Below the pieces are notes generated by a model that saw only the letters and a list, made by a program, of their open reading frames with translations, had not been told where the DNA came from and did no database searches. Source: Microbacterium sp. YJN-G (GTDB lineage: Bacteria > Actinomycetota > Actinomycetes > Actinomycetales > Microbacteriaceae). From it: a DNA stretch of 64,000 bases. Made by a program: the position numbers and the translations under genes. Shown here one piece after another: positions 28,508-36,566 of this stretch (position 1 is its first letter; each line of letters opens with the position of its first letter). Location of the stretch: the NCBI RefSeq assembly GCF_015040615.1, contig NZ_CP060402.1:1860001-1924000 (forward strand). The letters are read 5' to 3'.

Positions 28508-29491
28508 TTGATCAAGTATCTCGTGCGCCGGACGATCGGCTGGCTGCTCATGATCGTGGTCGCGACCAACATCACCTATTTCCTGGCCTGGTCCTTCCTC
28601 GATCCGCGCAGCAACTACGTGGCCCGACGTCCCCCGCTCAGCCCGGAGCAGATCGAGAATCTGCTCGGACCGCGCAATCTCAGTGAGAGCACTCCGCTGA
28701 TCGAGAGGTGGTGGACCTGGTTCTCCGGAATCCTGTTCCGCTGGGACTGGGGGGTGAGCCCCACCGGGGGCTCGGTGAACGAGCAGATCGGCTTCCGCAT
28801 GTGGGTCAGCGCCGAGCTGGTGCTCGGTGCGACGATCATCATGACGGTGCTCGGCATCTGGATCGGCGTCTACACCGCCTCGCGCCAGTACAAGCTCGGT
28901 GACCGCATCTGGCAGGCCGTGTCGATCGTCACGATGAACATCAACATCATCGTCGCGGGCCTGGCCGTGGTGATCCTCGCGATCAACTTCAACAACTGGG
29001 TCGGCGAGCGGGTGTTCTTCGTCACCGGTTCCTCGAGTGAGGGAGTGACCGGCTTCTTCCCCGTGATCATCGATGCGCTGCAGCATCTGATCCTGCCGAC
29101 GGTCGCCCTCGTGATCACCGGGTACGCGGCGACGCACTTCCTGCAGCGCTCGCTGCTGCTCGACAACATCAAGGCCGACTACGTGCGCACCGCGCGGGCG
29201 AAGGGCCTCACCAAGCAGCAGGCGATCCGCCGTCACGCGCTGCGCACCGCCCTCATCCCCGTCTCGACCCAGGTCGCCTTCGCGATCCCCGGCATCTTCA
29301 CCGGCGCGATCCTGACCGAGACGATCTTCGCCTGGCAGGGCATGGGCCGCTACTTCCTGACCACCATCAACGGCAACGACGTGCACGGCGTCGTGGCCGT
29401 CGCGGCGTTCGGCGCCGTGCTGACCGCGATCGGCGCCCTGCTCGCCGACATCGCCGTCGTGGTCCTCGACCCGCGAGTGAGGGTGAGCTGA
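28508..29491 (+). CDS. Peptide ABC transporter permease (DppB type)
   Basis: First membrane subunit of an oligopeptide/nickel-type importer. The 327-residue protein starts IKYLVRRTIGWLLMIVVATN, the usual first membrane helix. The large external loop follows, then five further helices. The EAA loop that contacts the ATPase reads DYVRTARAKGLTKQQAIRRHALRTALIP. I choose TTG 28508, directly before that conserved N-terminus, with GAAAG upstream; an open frame from further left has no homology. It is the first gene of a four-gene operon (two permeases, fused ATPase, binding protein). Confidence 0.92.
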   Translation: MIKYLVRRTIGWLLMIVVATNITYFLAWSFLDPRSNYVARRPPLSPEQIENLLGPRNLSESTPLIERWWTWFSGILFRWDWGVSPTGGSVNEQIGFRMWVSAELVLGATIIMTVLGIWIGVYTASRQYKLGDRIWQAVSIVTMNINIIVAGLAVVILAINFNNWVGERVFFVTGSSSEGVTGFFPVIIDALQHLILPTVALVITGYAATHFLQRSLLLDNIKADYVRTARAKGLTKQQAIRRHALRTALIPVSTQVAFAIPGIFTGAILTETIFAWQGMGRYFLTTINGNDVHGVVAVAAFGAVLTAIGALLADIAVVVLDPRVRVS

Positions 29492-29493
29492 AC

Positions 29494-30426
29494 ATGAGCA
29501 CCGAGATGATCGACCCCACGGTGCAGCCCGCAGTGGGCCCCGAGACCACCGCAGAGCGCATTCCCGCGAAGCAGCTGAGCAAGTGGACGCTGTACCGCCG
29601 CCGCTTCATGCGCAACAAGCCCGCCGTCGCCGGCATCGTGATCTTCGGGCTGATGGTGGTGTACTCCATCGTCGTGCCGCTCACCTCGCCGTACACGATC
29701 GAGGACATGGACTTCCTGGCCCTCAGCGCCGGTCCGTCGGCCGAGCACTGGTTCGGCACGAACGCCTCCGGCAACGACACGTGGACCCAGACCGCGGTGG
29801 GCCTGCAGCGCTCGCTGATGATCGCCGTCACCGTGTCTGTCGGCGTCACGATCCTCTCCGCCGTCGTCGGCGCAGCCGCCGCGTACTTCCGCGGCCGCAT
29901 CGAGAAGGTCACGCTGCTGGTCATCCACTTCCTGATGGTCGTGCCGACGTTCCTCATCCTCGCGCTGGTCTCCAACGACGCCGGCGGCGACTGGCGGGTG
30001 ATCTCGCTCGCGATGATCTTCGTCAGCTGGTTCTTCCCCGCCCGCGTGATCTGGACGATGGCGCTCTCGCTGCGCGAGCGCGAGTACGTCGACGCGGCGC
30101 GCTACATGGGCGTGAGCGGCATGCGCATCGTGCTGCGTCACCTGGTGCCCAACATCGGGTCGCTGCTGGTGATCAACTTCACCCTCGGCGTCGTCACCGC
30201 GGTGATGACCGAGACCGGCCTGTCGTTCATCGGCTTCGGCGTGAAGATCCCCGACGTGTCGCTGGGCTCGCTGATCGGCATCGGCGCGGCGAGCGTGACC
30301 AGCGCCCCGTGGCTGTTCTACTTCCCCGCCCTGGCACTCACCCTGCTCACCGTCTCGATGGCGCTGGTCGCCGACGGTCTGCGCGACGCCCTCGATCCCA
30401 CCTCGGCGGCAGGAGGCCGCGCATGA
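29494..30426 (+). CDS. Peptide ABC transporter permease (DppC type)
   Basis: Second permease subunit, 310 residues. After a soluble N-terminus of about 40 residues comes the first helix (AVAGIVIFGLMVVYSIVVPL), then the periplasmic loop with HWFGTNASGND, typical of DppC/OppC. The EAA loop is EYVDAARYMGVSGMRIVLRHLVPN. ATG 29494 comes two bases after the dppB-type stop, and its own stop overlaps the ATPase start as ATGA. Confidence 0.92.
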   Translation: MSTEMIDPTVQPAVGPETTAERIPAKQLSKWTLYRRRFMRNKPAVAGIVIFGLMVVYSIVVPLTSPYTIEDMDFLALSAGPSAEHWFGTNASGNDTWTQTAVGLQRSLMIAVTVSVGVTILSAVVGAAAAYFRGRIEKVTLLVIHFLMVVPTFLILALVSNDAGGDWRVISLAMIFVSWFFPARVIWTMALSLREREYVDAARYMGVSGMRIVLRHLVPNIGSLLVINFTLGVVTAVMTETGLSFIGFGVKIPDVSLGSLIGIGAASVTSAPWLFYFPALALTLLTVSMALVADGLRDALDPTSAAGGRA

Positions 30427-32366
30427 GCACTCCGACCTCGAAGACCATCCTGTCCGTCCGCGACCTGAAGGTCAGCTTCCCCTCCGAGGCTGGCCGTGTC
30501 GATGCCGTGCGCGGTGTCTCGTTCGACCTCGAGGCGGGCCGCACCCTCGGCATCGTCGGCGAGTCGGGCTCGGGCAAGTCGGTGACGTCGCTGGCGATCA
30601 TGGGCCTGCTCGATGAGAGCGCCAAGGTCACCGGTTCGGTGCAGTTCGACGGCCAGGAGCTGCTCGGCAAGACCGACAAGCAGATGTCGATGATCCGCGG
30701 CAACGGGATCGCCATGATCTTCCAGGATCCGCTGACCTCGCTCACCCCGGTGTTCACGATCGGCGATCAGCTCGTCGAGGCGCTCACCGTGCATCGCAGC
30801 CTTTCCAAGCAGGCCGCGTGGGAGCGTGCGCTCGAACTGCTCACGCTGGTCGGCATCACCGATCCCGAGAAGCGGATGAAGTCGTTCCCGCACGAGTTCT
30901 CGGGCGGCATGCGCCAGCGCGTGGTGATCGCCATCGCCATGGCGAACAACCCGAAGCTGATCATCTGCGATGAGCCCACCACGGCCCTCGACGTAACCAT
31001 CCAGGCGCAGATCCTCGATCTGATCGAGAAGGCGCAGCAGGAGACCGGCGCGGCGGTGATCATGATCACCCACGACATGGGCGTGGTCGCCCGCACCGCT
31101 GACGATGTCATGGTGATGTACGCGGGCAAGCCCGTCGAGCACGCCCCGGCGCACGAGCTGTTCCACAACACCCGGATGCCGTACTCCATCGGCCTGCTCG
31201 GGGCGATCCCCCGTGTCGACAAGGTGAAGAAGGAGCCCCTGATCCCGATCAAGGGCAACCCGCCGCTGCTGATCAACCTGCCCGACGCCTGCCCGTTCGC
31301 GGCGCGCTGCCCGATCGCGATCGACGCCTGCGTCAAGCGCGAGCCCGATCTGCTCCCCGTCGAGGCACAGTCCGGTGACAGCCACCTGGCTGCCTGCATC
31401 CGTGCGGACGAGATCGACTCCGATGGGCTCATCGGGGGTCTGCCCGTCTATCCGGCCATCCAGGTGCCCGAGAGCGACCTGACCCGCACTCCCCGCGAGG
31501 AGCGCCCGGTCACCCTCGAGGTGCGGAACATGGTCAAGACGTTCCCGCTGCTGAAGGGCGCCTTGTTCAAGCGCAAGGTCGGCGAGGTGCACGCGGTCAA
31601 GGGCATCAGCTTCGACGTGCGCGAGGGCGAGACGATGGCGATCGTCGGCGAGTCCGGTTCGGGCAAGACGACGACCCTGCTGCAGATCATGGACTTCGAG
31701 AAGCAGGAGGACGGCGACATCGTCATCGCCGGCACGAGCGTCAACGAGCTGCACGACCGCAAGCTCGAGCGCCGGCTCCGCCGCGACATCCAGATCGTGT
31801 TCCAGGACCCGATGGGCGCGCTCGACCCGCGCATGACGGTGGCCGACATCATCGCCGAGCCGCTGTTCGCCATCGGCACGCCCAAGACCGAGGCGTTCGC
31901 CAGAGTCGAGGAGCTGATGGACCTGGTCGGCCTGAACCCCGCGCACCGCGACCGGTTCCCCGGCGCGTTCTCGGGCGGTCAGCGCCAGCGCATCGGCATC
32001 GCCCGCGCCCTGTCGACGAACCCGAAGATCGTCGTGCTCGACGAGCCGGTCTCGGCGCTGGACGTGTCGATCCAGGCCGGCGTGATCAACCTGCTCGACG
32101 AGCTGAAGGTCAAGCTCGGACTGTCGTACCTGTTCGTGGCGCACGATCTGTCGGTGATCCGGCACATCGCCGACCGCGTGGCCGTCATGTACCTCGGCGA
32201 GTTCGTCGAGCACGGTGACGTCGACGAGGTCTTCGACAACCCGCAGCATCCGTACACGCAGGCGCTGCTGTCGGCCATCCCGGTTCCCGACCCCGACATC
32301 GAGCGCACCCGTCAGCGGGTGGTGTTCGACGCCGAGACGATGTCGACCCGTCCGGCGACGGTCTGA
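30423..32366 (+). CDS. Fused double ATPase of the peptide ABC importer
   Basis: A 647-residue protein that joins the DppD-like and DppF-like ATPases in one chain. First cassette: Walker A GESGSGKS (46-53), signature FSGGMRQRV, Walker B LIICDEPTTALD. It ends with the oligopeptide-type cysteine cluster ACPFAARCPIAIDAC. Second cassette: Walker A GESGSGKT (from 409), signature FSGGQRQRIGIARAL, Walker B IVVLDEPVSALD, ending GEFVEHGDVDEVFDNPQHPY. Both nucleotide sites look intact. Fusion fixes the stoichiometry of the two halves and is common in actinobacteria. Confidence 0.94.
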   Translation: MSTPTSKTILSVRDLKVSFPSEAGRVDAVRGVSFDLEAGRTLGIVGESGSGKSVTSLAIMGLLDESAKVTGSVQFDGQELLGKTDKQMSMIRGNGIAMIFQDPLTSLTPVFTIGDQLVEALTVHRSLSKQAAWERALELLTLVGITDPEKRMKSFPHEFSGGMRQRVVIAIAMANNPKLIICDEPTTALDVTIQAQILDLIEKAQQETGAAVIMITHDMGVVARTADDVMVMYAGKPVEHAPAHELFHNTRMPYSIGLLGAIPRVDKVKKEPLIPIKGNPPLLINLPDACPFAARCPIAIDACVKREPDLLPVEAQSGDSHLAACIRADEIDSDGLIGGLPVYPAIQVPESDLTRTPREERPVTLEVRNMVKTFPLLKGALFKRKVGEVHAVKGISFDVREGETMAIVGESGSGKTTTLLQIMDFEKQEDGDIVIAGTSVNELHDRKLERRLRRDIQIVFQDPMGALDPRMTVADIIAEPLFAIGTPKTEAFARVEELMDLVGLNPAHRDRFPGAFSGGQRQRIGIARALSTNPKIVVLDEPVSALDVSIQAGVINLLDELKVKLGLSYLFVAHDLSVIRHIADRVAVMYLGEFVEHGDVDEVFDNPQHPYTQALLSAIPVPDPDIERTRQRVVFDAETMSTRPATV

Positions 32367-32419
32367 CCATAACCTTCTTGTCACTGTCCGATAACGGTTA
32401 GTCACGATTCACTGCGCCC

Positions 32420-32442
32420 GTCGGCGCCTGGGTCGCGCCGAC
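32420..32442 (+). other. Stem-loop between ATPase and binding-protein genes
   Basis: GTCGGCGC and GCGCCGAC flank a 7-base loop. There is no T tract. It probably attenuates read-through, or protects the 3' end of the upstream transcript, so that the binding protein and transporter are made in different amounts. Confidence 0.5.
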
Positions 32443-32486
32443 AACTAATCTCCCCTTATGACACGCCGAAAGGCGAAAGGAGCACC

Positions 32487-34202
32487 ATGAAGCAGCACAA
32501 GCTGATGGGAGCGCTGGCACTCACCGGCGCTTTCGCACTCGTTCTCAGCGGGTGCGCGTCCAACACCGGCAACAACGGTGATGGAGGCGACAACGGCGAC
32601 GGCGAAGCAGCTGGCGTCGAGGCGGCGGACTACAACCCGCAGCCCCGCGAGAACCTGAAGGAGGGTGGCGTCGCCAACTTCCCGATCAACGAGATCCCGG
32701 AGCAGCTGAACGCGTTCCACGGAGACGGCAGCGCCGACACCGCACGCGTGGCAGCGTGGTACATGCCCCAGATCCTGCTGCAGAAGCCGGACGGCACGCC
32801 GTACAAGCACGACGCGTACCTCGACGAGTGGAAGATCGACACGGTCGACGGCAAGACCCAGATCACCTTCACCTTCACGGAGGAGGCGACCTGGAACGAC
32901 GGCACCCCGATGGACTGGACCGCCATCGACGCCACCTGGAAGGCCAACCGCTCGAACGACGAGGGCTTCGTCCCGAACGCGATCGACGGCTACAAGGAGA
33001 TCGAGTCGGTCGAGCAGGGCGACAGCCCCAAGACCGCGATCGTCACCTTCAAGAGCGAGTTCGCCTGGCCGCAGATGCCGTTCCTGACGGGCGTCATCCA
33101 CCCGGCTCTCGCCGACCCCGAGACGTTCAACACGGCGTTCATCGACAACCCGCACCCCGAGTGGGGCGCCGGTCCGTACACGATCGACTCGTTCGACGCG
33201 AACACCGACTTCGTCTCGTTCAAGCCGAACGACAAGTGGTGGGGCGACAAGCCGCTGCTCGAGAAGGTCACCTTCACGGGCATGGACTCGCAGGCCTCGA
33301 TCAACGCGTTCAAGAACGGCGAGATCGACACCGTCGGCGTCGGCACCAAGGACCGCCTCGCGCAGGTCGCCGACATGGAGGACATCGAGATCTACCGTGC
33401 GATGCAGACGGCGAACACGCTGCTCGAGGTGGACGCCGAGAAGCCGCAGTTCGCCGACGTCGAGGTGCGCAAGGCCTTCTTCATGGGCATCAACATCGAC
33501 CAGCAGAAGAAGATCGCCTGGAACGGCCTGGACTACACCGAGGAGCCCGCCGGTTCCTTCACGCTGTTCTCGTTCCAGCCGGGCTACAGCAACTCGCTTG
33601 AGAAGGCGGGCTGGAAGTACGACCCCGAGGCCGCGAACAAGATCCTCGACGACGCCGGCTGGGAGGCCGGTGCCGACGGCATCCGCGAGAAGGACGGCGT
33701 GAAGCTGTCGGTCACCTACCCGATCTTCAACGACGACCCGACGCAGGCGGCACTCGCCCAGTCGATCCAGGCGTCGCTGAAGGAGATCGGCTTCGAGGTG
33801 AAGGTGGACGTGCGTCCGCCGAACAAGTTCGCCGAGGACTACAACAACAAGAACTGGGACATCATGAGCCTCCGGTTCACCTCGTCCGACCCGTTCGGTG
33901 CGGCGTGGTTCTTCCAGCTGTACGGCCAGGACCAGGGCCTGAACCTGTCCGGCGTGCAGAACGCCGAGACCGACCAGCGGATCCACGACGAGGTCGAGTC
34001 GATCAAGGACCCGGTCAAGCAGACCGAGGCTGCGATGGAGCTCGAGGCTGAGATCTTCCAGGAGTGGGGCCTCATCCCGCTCTACAACGGACCGTCGATC
34101 TCGGCTGCCAAGAAGGGTCTGGCCAACCTGACCCCCGAGCCCTACGTGGGTCTCGACCTCTTCGGCGTGCAGCCGGTGGAGAACGTGGGCTGGGAGAAGT
34201 AA
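32487..34202 (+). CDS. Peptide-binding lipoprotein (SBP family 5)
   Basis: A 571-residue extracellular solute-binding protein, the ligand-capturing part of the importer encoded upstream. The signal MKQHKLMGALALTGAFALVL ends in lipobox LSGC, with the lipid-bearing cysteine at residue 23. A Gly/Asn/Asp-rich linker follows. The SBP_bac_5 fold is recognisable by FTFTEEATWNDGTPMDWTAI, GAGPYTIDSFD and DVEVRKAFFMGINIDQ. AAAGGAG lies four bases before ATG 32487. Peptide is the default guess for the ligand; the pocket residues cannot be read by eye. Confidence 0.92.
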   Translation: MKQHKLMGALALTGAFALVLSGCASNTGNNGDGGDNGDGEAAGVEAADYNPQPRENLKEGGVANFPINEIPEQLNAFHGDGSADTARVAAWYMPQILLQKPDGTPYKHDAYLDEWKIDTVDGKTQITFTFTEEATWNDGTPMDWTAIDATWKANRSNDEGFVPNAIDGYKEIESVEQGDSPKTAIVTFKSEFAWPQMPFLTGVIHPALADPETFNTAFIDNPHPEWGAGPYTIDSFDANTDFVSFKPNDKWWGDKPLLEKVTFTGMDSQASINAFKNGEIDTVGVGTKDRLAQVADMEDIEIYRAMQTANTLLEVDAEKPQFADVEVRKAFFMGINIDQQKKIAWNGLDYTEEPAGSFTLFSFQPGYSNSLEKAGWKYDPEAANKILDDAGWEAGADGIREKDGVKLSVTYPIFNDDPTQAALAQSIQASLKEIGFEVKVDVRPPNKFAEDYNNKNWDIMSLRFTSSDPFGAAWFFQLYGQDQGLNLSGVQNAETDQRIHDEVESIKDPVKQTEAAMELEAEIFQEWGLIPLYNGPSISAAKKGLANLTPEPYVGLDLFGVQPVENVGWEK

Positions 34203-34239
34203 TCCCAGGTGATCCGCTGCGCTCCGGCGCGACGATCTG

Positions 34240-34275
34240 AGCGGGGCCGGTGGTTCATCCACCGGCCCCGCTTTC
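34240..34275 (+). terminator. Strong 14-bp hairpin terminator
   Basis: AGCGGGGCCGGTGG, loop TTCAT, CCACCGGCCCCGCT, then TTTCC: a perfect stem with a short T run, ending the transporter operon. Confidence 0.85.
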
Positions 34276-34276
34276 C

Positions 34277-34282
34277 TATGCT
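34277..34282 (+). promoter_or_regulatory. -10 box TATGCT before the hydrolase gene
   Basis: TATGCT is six bases from ATG 34289. It begins two bases after the upstream terminator, so the two signals are packed together. GGAGG in the spacer is too close to act as a normal ribosome-binding site. Confidence 0.6.
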
Positions 34283-34288
34283 GGAGGC

Positions 34289-35014
34289 ATGACCCCCCAG
34301 GTGGTGCTCGTGCACGGCATCCGCACCTCCGCCACCATGTGGCGCTCCCAGGTCGAGCACCTGACCTCGCGCGGCATCGCGGTGACCGCGGTGAATCTTC
34401 CGGGGCACGGCACGCGCATGGCCGAGCCGTTCACGCTCGAGGAGGCCTTCCGCACGGTCGACACGGCCGTGCGCGAGGCTGCCGAACGCGGACCGGTGCT
34501 GCTGGCGGGGCACTCCATGGGCGGGCTGCTGTCGCTGGAGTACGTCGGCTCGGAGGATCCACCTCCGGTCGCCGCTCTCATCGCGGCATCCTGCACGTCA
34601 CTCCCCCGCGGCGCCGCGCTGCTGACGTACCGGGCTCTCGCGGGCGCGTTCGATCGCCTCCCCGATCGGGGGCGATGGCTCACCGAGCGGGTGCTCGCGG
34701 CGACCATCCCGATCGAGAACCGGGCCGACTTCGCCGCAGGCGGTTACGCCCTCGACGCGCAGTCGGTCGTGCTGCGGAGCCTGTCGACGCTCGACCTGAT
34801 GGCGGCGGTGCGCCGCATCCAGGCCCCGCTGTGGTTCGTGAACGGCCAGTTCGACCAGCTGCGTGCGCATGAGACGCTGTTCCGCCGGCTCGCCCCTCAT
34901 GCCGAGCTGATCGTGGTGCCCCGCACCTCGCATCTGGTGACGGCGATGCGACCGAGGGTGTTCAACGCGGTGCTGGATCTCGCCCTGGCGACCCTCGACG
35001 CGCGCGAGGCGTGA
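34289..35014 (+). CDS. Alpha/beta-hydrolase
   Basis: A 241-residue serine hydrolase of the alpha/beta fold. The oxyanion-hole motif is VVLVHGIRT. The nucleophile elbow LLAGHSMGGLLS carries S76. The acid is likely the aspartate of FVNGQFDQLRAHE and the histidine that of PRTSHLVTAM. All three are present, so it should be active. Substrate not predictable; an esterase or lipase-like role is possible. Single gene with its own promoter, ahead of rpsT. Confidence 0.85.
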   Translation: MTPQVVLVHGIRTSATMWRSQVEHLTSRGIAVTAVNLPGHGTRMAEPFTLEEAFRTVDTAVREAAERGPVLLAGHSMGGLLSLEYVGSEDPPPVAALIAASCTSLPRGAALLTYRALAGAFDRLPDRGRWLTERVLAATIPIENRADFAAGGYALDAQSVVLRSLSTLDLMAAVRRIQAPLWFVNGQFDQLRAHETLFRRLAPHAELIVVPRTSHLVTAMRPRVFNAVLDLALATLDAREA

Positions 35015-35048
35015 GAGCGGCGCGTTCCGCGTGACGGCCCGATGCTGG

Positions 35049-35054
35049 TAACAT
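35049..35054 (+). promoter_or_regulatory. -10 box TAACAT for rpsT
   Basis: TAACAT lies about 100 bases upstream of rpsT, giving it a long leader, unlike most genes here. S20 synthesis is regulated at translation in E. coli, so a structured leader would fit. Confidence 0.45.
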
Positions 35055-35155
35055 TGACTCTTGGCTTGCGTGTGGGTTCGTCCCTCACGACCGCTGTCGA
35101 CGCCCCTCTCCCGTCTGCAGCATCCGATCACCATCCAGACAGAAAGCGTCCACAC

Positions 35156-35416
35156 GTGGCAAACATCAAGTCGCAGATCAAGCGCAACAAGACCAACCTG
35201 AAGGCGCAGGAGCGCAACAAGGCCGTCAAGAGCGAGCTGAAGACGTTCGTCCGCAAGACCCGCGAGGCCGTCGTCGCCGGTGACAAGGAGGCCGCTGAGG
35301 CCGCCCTCAAGGTCGCCTCCGTCAAGCTCGACAAGGCCGTCAGCAAGGGCGTCGTGCACAAGAACCAGGCGAAGAACCGCAAGTCGGCCATCGCCAAGCA
35401 GGTCGCCGCTCTCTGA
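35156..35416 (+). CDS. rpsT: 30S ribosomal protein S20
   Basis: Binds 16S rRNA early in small-subunit assembly. An 86-residue, very basic, alpha-helical protein, [13 protein letters not shown] at the N-terminus and [13 protein letters not shown] at the end, the full normal length. The start is GTG 35156 with AGAAAG upstream. It converges on holA, the classical actinobacterial neighbour, with a shared terminator between. Confidence 0.97.
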   Translation: MANIKSQIKRNKTNLKAQERNKAVKSELKTFVRKTREAVVAGDKEAAEAALKVASVKLDKAVSKGVVHKNQAKNRKSAIAKQVAAL

Positions 35417-35441
35417 GTCCTTCGACAGGCTCAGGAACCCA
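35417..35441. repeat. 25-bp interspersed repeat after rpsT
   Basis: GTCCTTCGACAGGCTCAGG then AACCCA, two changes from consensus, starting right after the rpsT stop and before the terminator. Confidence 0.85.
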
Positions 35442-35449
35442 GGTCCTGA

Positions 35450-35483
35450 CAGAAGGCCGTCCCGTTCGCGGGGCGGCCTTCTG
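35450..35483. terminator. 14-bp bidirectional hairpin (rpsT/holA)
   Basis: CAGAAGGCCGTCCC pairs with GGGGCGGCCTTCTG (one G-T pair) across GTTCGC, between two convergent genes. Confidence 0.8.
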
Positions 35484-35488
35484 CTGTG

Positions 35489-36535
35489 TCAGGCGCCGAA
35501 GGCGTCGCGGGTGGCGACGACGGTGACCATCCGCTCGAGCGCGAAGATCGGGTCGCGGGCGGCGCCCTTGACCTCGGCATCCGCGCGGGCGGTGGCCTGG
35601 ATCGCCATGCCCAGGGAGCGCTCGTTCCAGCCGGAGAGGTCGCGCCGTGCCCGGTCGACCTGCCAGTCCTTCATGCCGAGCCGCTGCGCGAGCTGACGGC
35701 TGGGCTCACGGTTGCCGGCGACGCGCGCCATGGTGCGCAGCTTCATCGCGAAGGCGGCGACCATGGGCACCGGGTCGGCACCGGATGCGAGCGCGTGCCG
35801 CAGGGCGATCAGCGCCTCGCCGTACTTGCCGGCGATGGCCGTGTCGGCGACGACGAAGGCCGACACCTCGACCCGCCCGCCGTAGTACTTGCTGATGGTG
35901 TCGTCGGTGATGTCGCCCTCGACGTCGGCGATCAGCTGCTGGCAGGCGGCGGCGAGCTCGGTGAGGTCGTCGGCGAAGGCCGAGACGAGAGCACGCAGCG
36001 CGGTGGGGGCGATGCGCTTCTTCGCCGCCTTGAACTCCCCGGCCGCGAAGTCGACGCGGTCGCCGTCGCGCTTGACGGCCGCGCAGGGGATCTCGATGCC
36101 GTTGCCCGTGCCGGCGCGCACGGCATCCAGCAGCTTCTTGCCCCGCACGCTGGCACCGGTGTGCCGCAGGATGACGGTGGCGCCCTCCTGCGGGTTCTCG
36201 ACGTACTTGACGGCCTCGAGCAGGAAGGCGTCCGAGCACTTCTCGACCCCCGCGACGCGGACCAGCCGCGGCTCGCCGAACAGCGACGGCGAGGTCACCG
36301 CCAGCAGGGTGCCTGCCGCGTAGTCGTCGGCCCGGATGTCGGTGACCTCCAGCGCCGGGTCCTCGGCGCGCAGGTAGTCGCGGACGCCGGCGATCGCGCG
36401 CTCGGCCAGCACCTCCTCGGGCCCCGAGACGAGCACGATCGGCGCCGGCCGCGGCTCGCGCCAGGCGACCTGCGGGATCTTGACGCCCTTCGCCGCGGCG
36501 CCGCCTGCGCGGGAGTTGGATCGGGGGGCAGCCAT
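35489..36535 (-). CDS. holA: DNA polymerase III delta subunit
   Basis: The delta subunit opens the sliding clamp within the clamp loader. The 348-residue protein has the inactive AAA+ fold: IVLVSGPEEVLAERAIAGVRD at the N-terminus, without a proper P-loop, and then LFGEPRLVRVAGVE. The collar domain occupies the C-terminal third. I choose ATG 36535 because a TAGGCT -10 box is exactly six bases upstream; GTG 36538 would leave only three. Confidence 0.92.
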   Translation of the reverse strand: MAAPRSNSRAGGAAAKGVKIPQVAWREPRPAPIVLVSGPEEVLAERAIAGVRDYLRAEDPALEVTDIRADDYAAGTLLAVTSPSLFGEPRLVRVAGVEKCSDAFLLEAVKYVENPQEGATVILRHTGASVRGKKLLDAVRAGTGNGIEIPCAAVKRDGDRVDFAAGEFKAAKKRIAPTALRALVSAFADDLTELAAACQQLIADVEGDITDDTISKYYGGRVEVSAFVVADTAIAGKYGEALIALRHALASGADPVPMVAAFAMKLRTMARVAGNREPSRQLAQRLGMKDWQVDRARRDLSGWNERSLGMAIQATARADAEVKGAARDPIFALERMVTVVATRDAFGA

Positions 36536-36541
36536 CACCCC

Positions 36542-36547
36542 AGCCTA
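36542..36547 (-). promoter_or_regulatory. -10 box TAGGCT for holA
   Basis: Minus-strand TAGGCT, spacer GGGGTG, then ATG 36535: leaderless spacing that decides the holA start. Confidence 0.6.
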
Positions 36548-36566
36548 CCGGCGGCCACCGACGGAC

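Noticed and set aside
29583..32366. A 927-codon open frame running into the fused ATPase
   Set aside because: Its first 280 codons overlap the DppC-type permease in another frame and have shadow composition; the ATG at 30423, overlapping the permease stop, is the real start.
32380..32410. Separate promoter for the peptide-binding lipoprotein
   Set aside because: TTGTCA and nearby TAACGG are only eight bases apart; no pair with acceptable spacing was seen.
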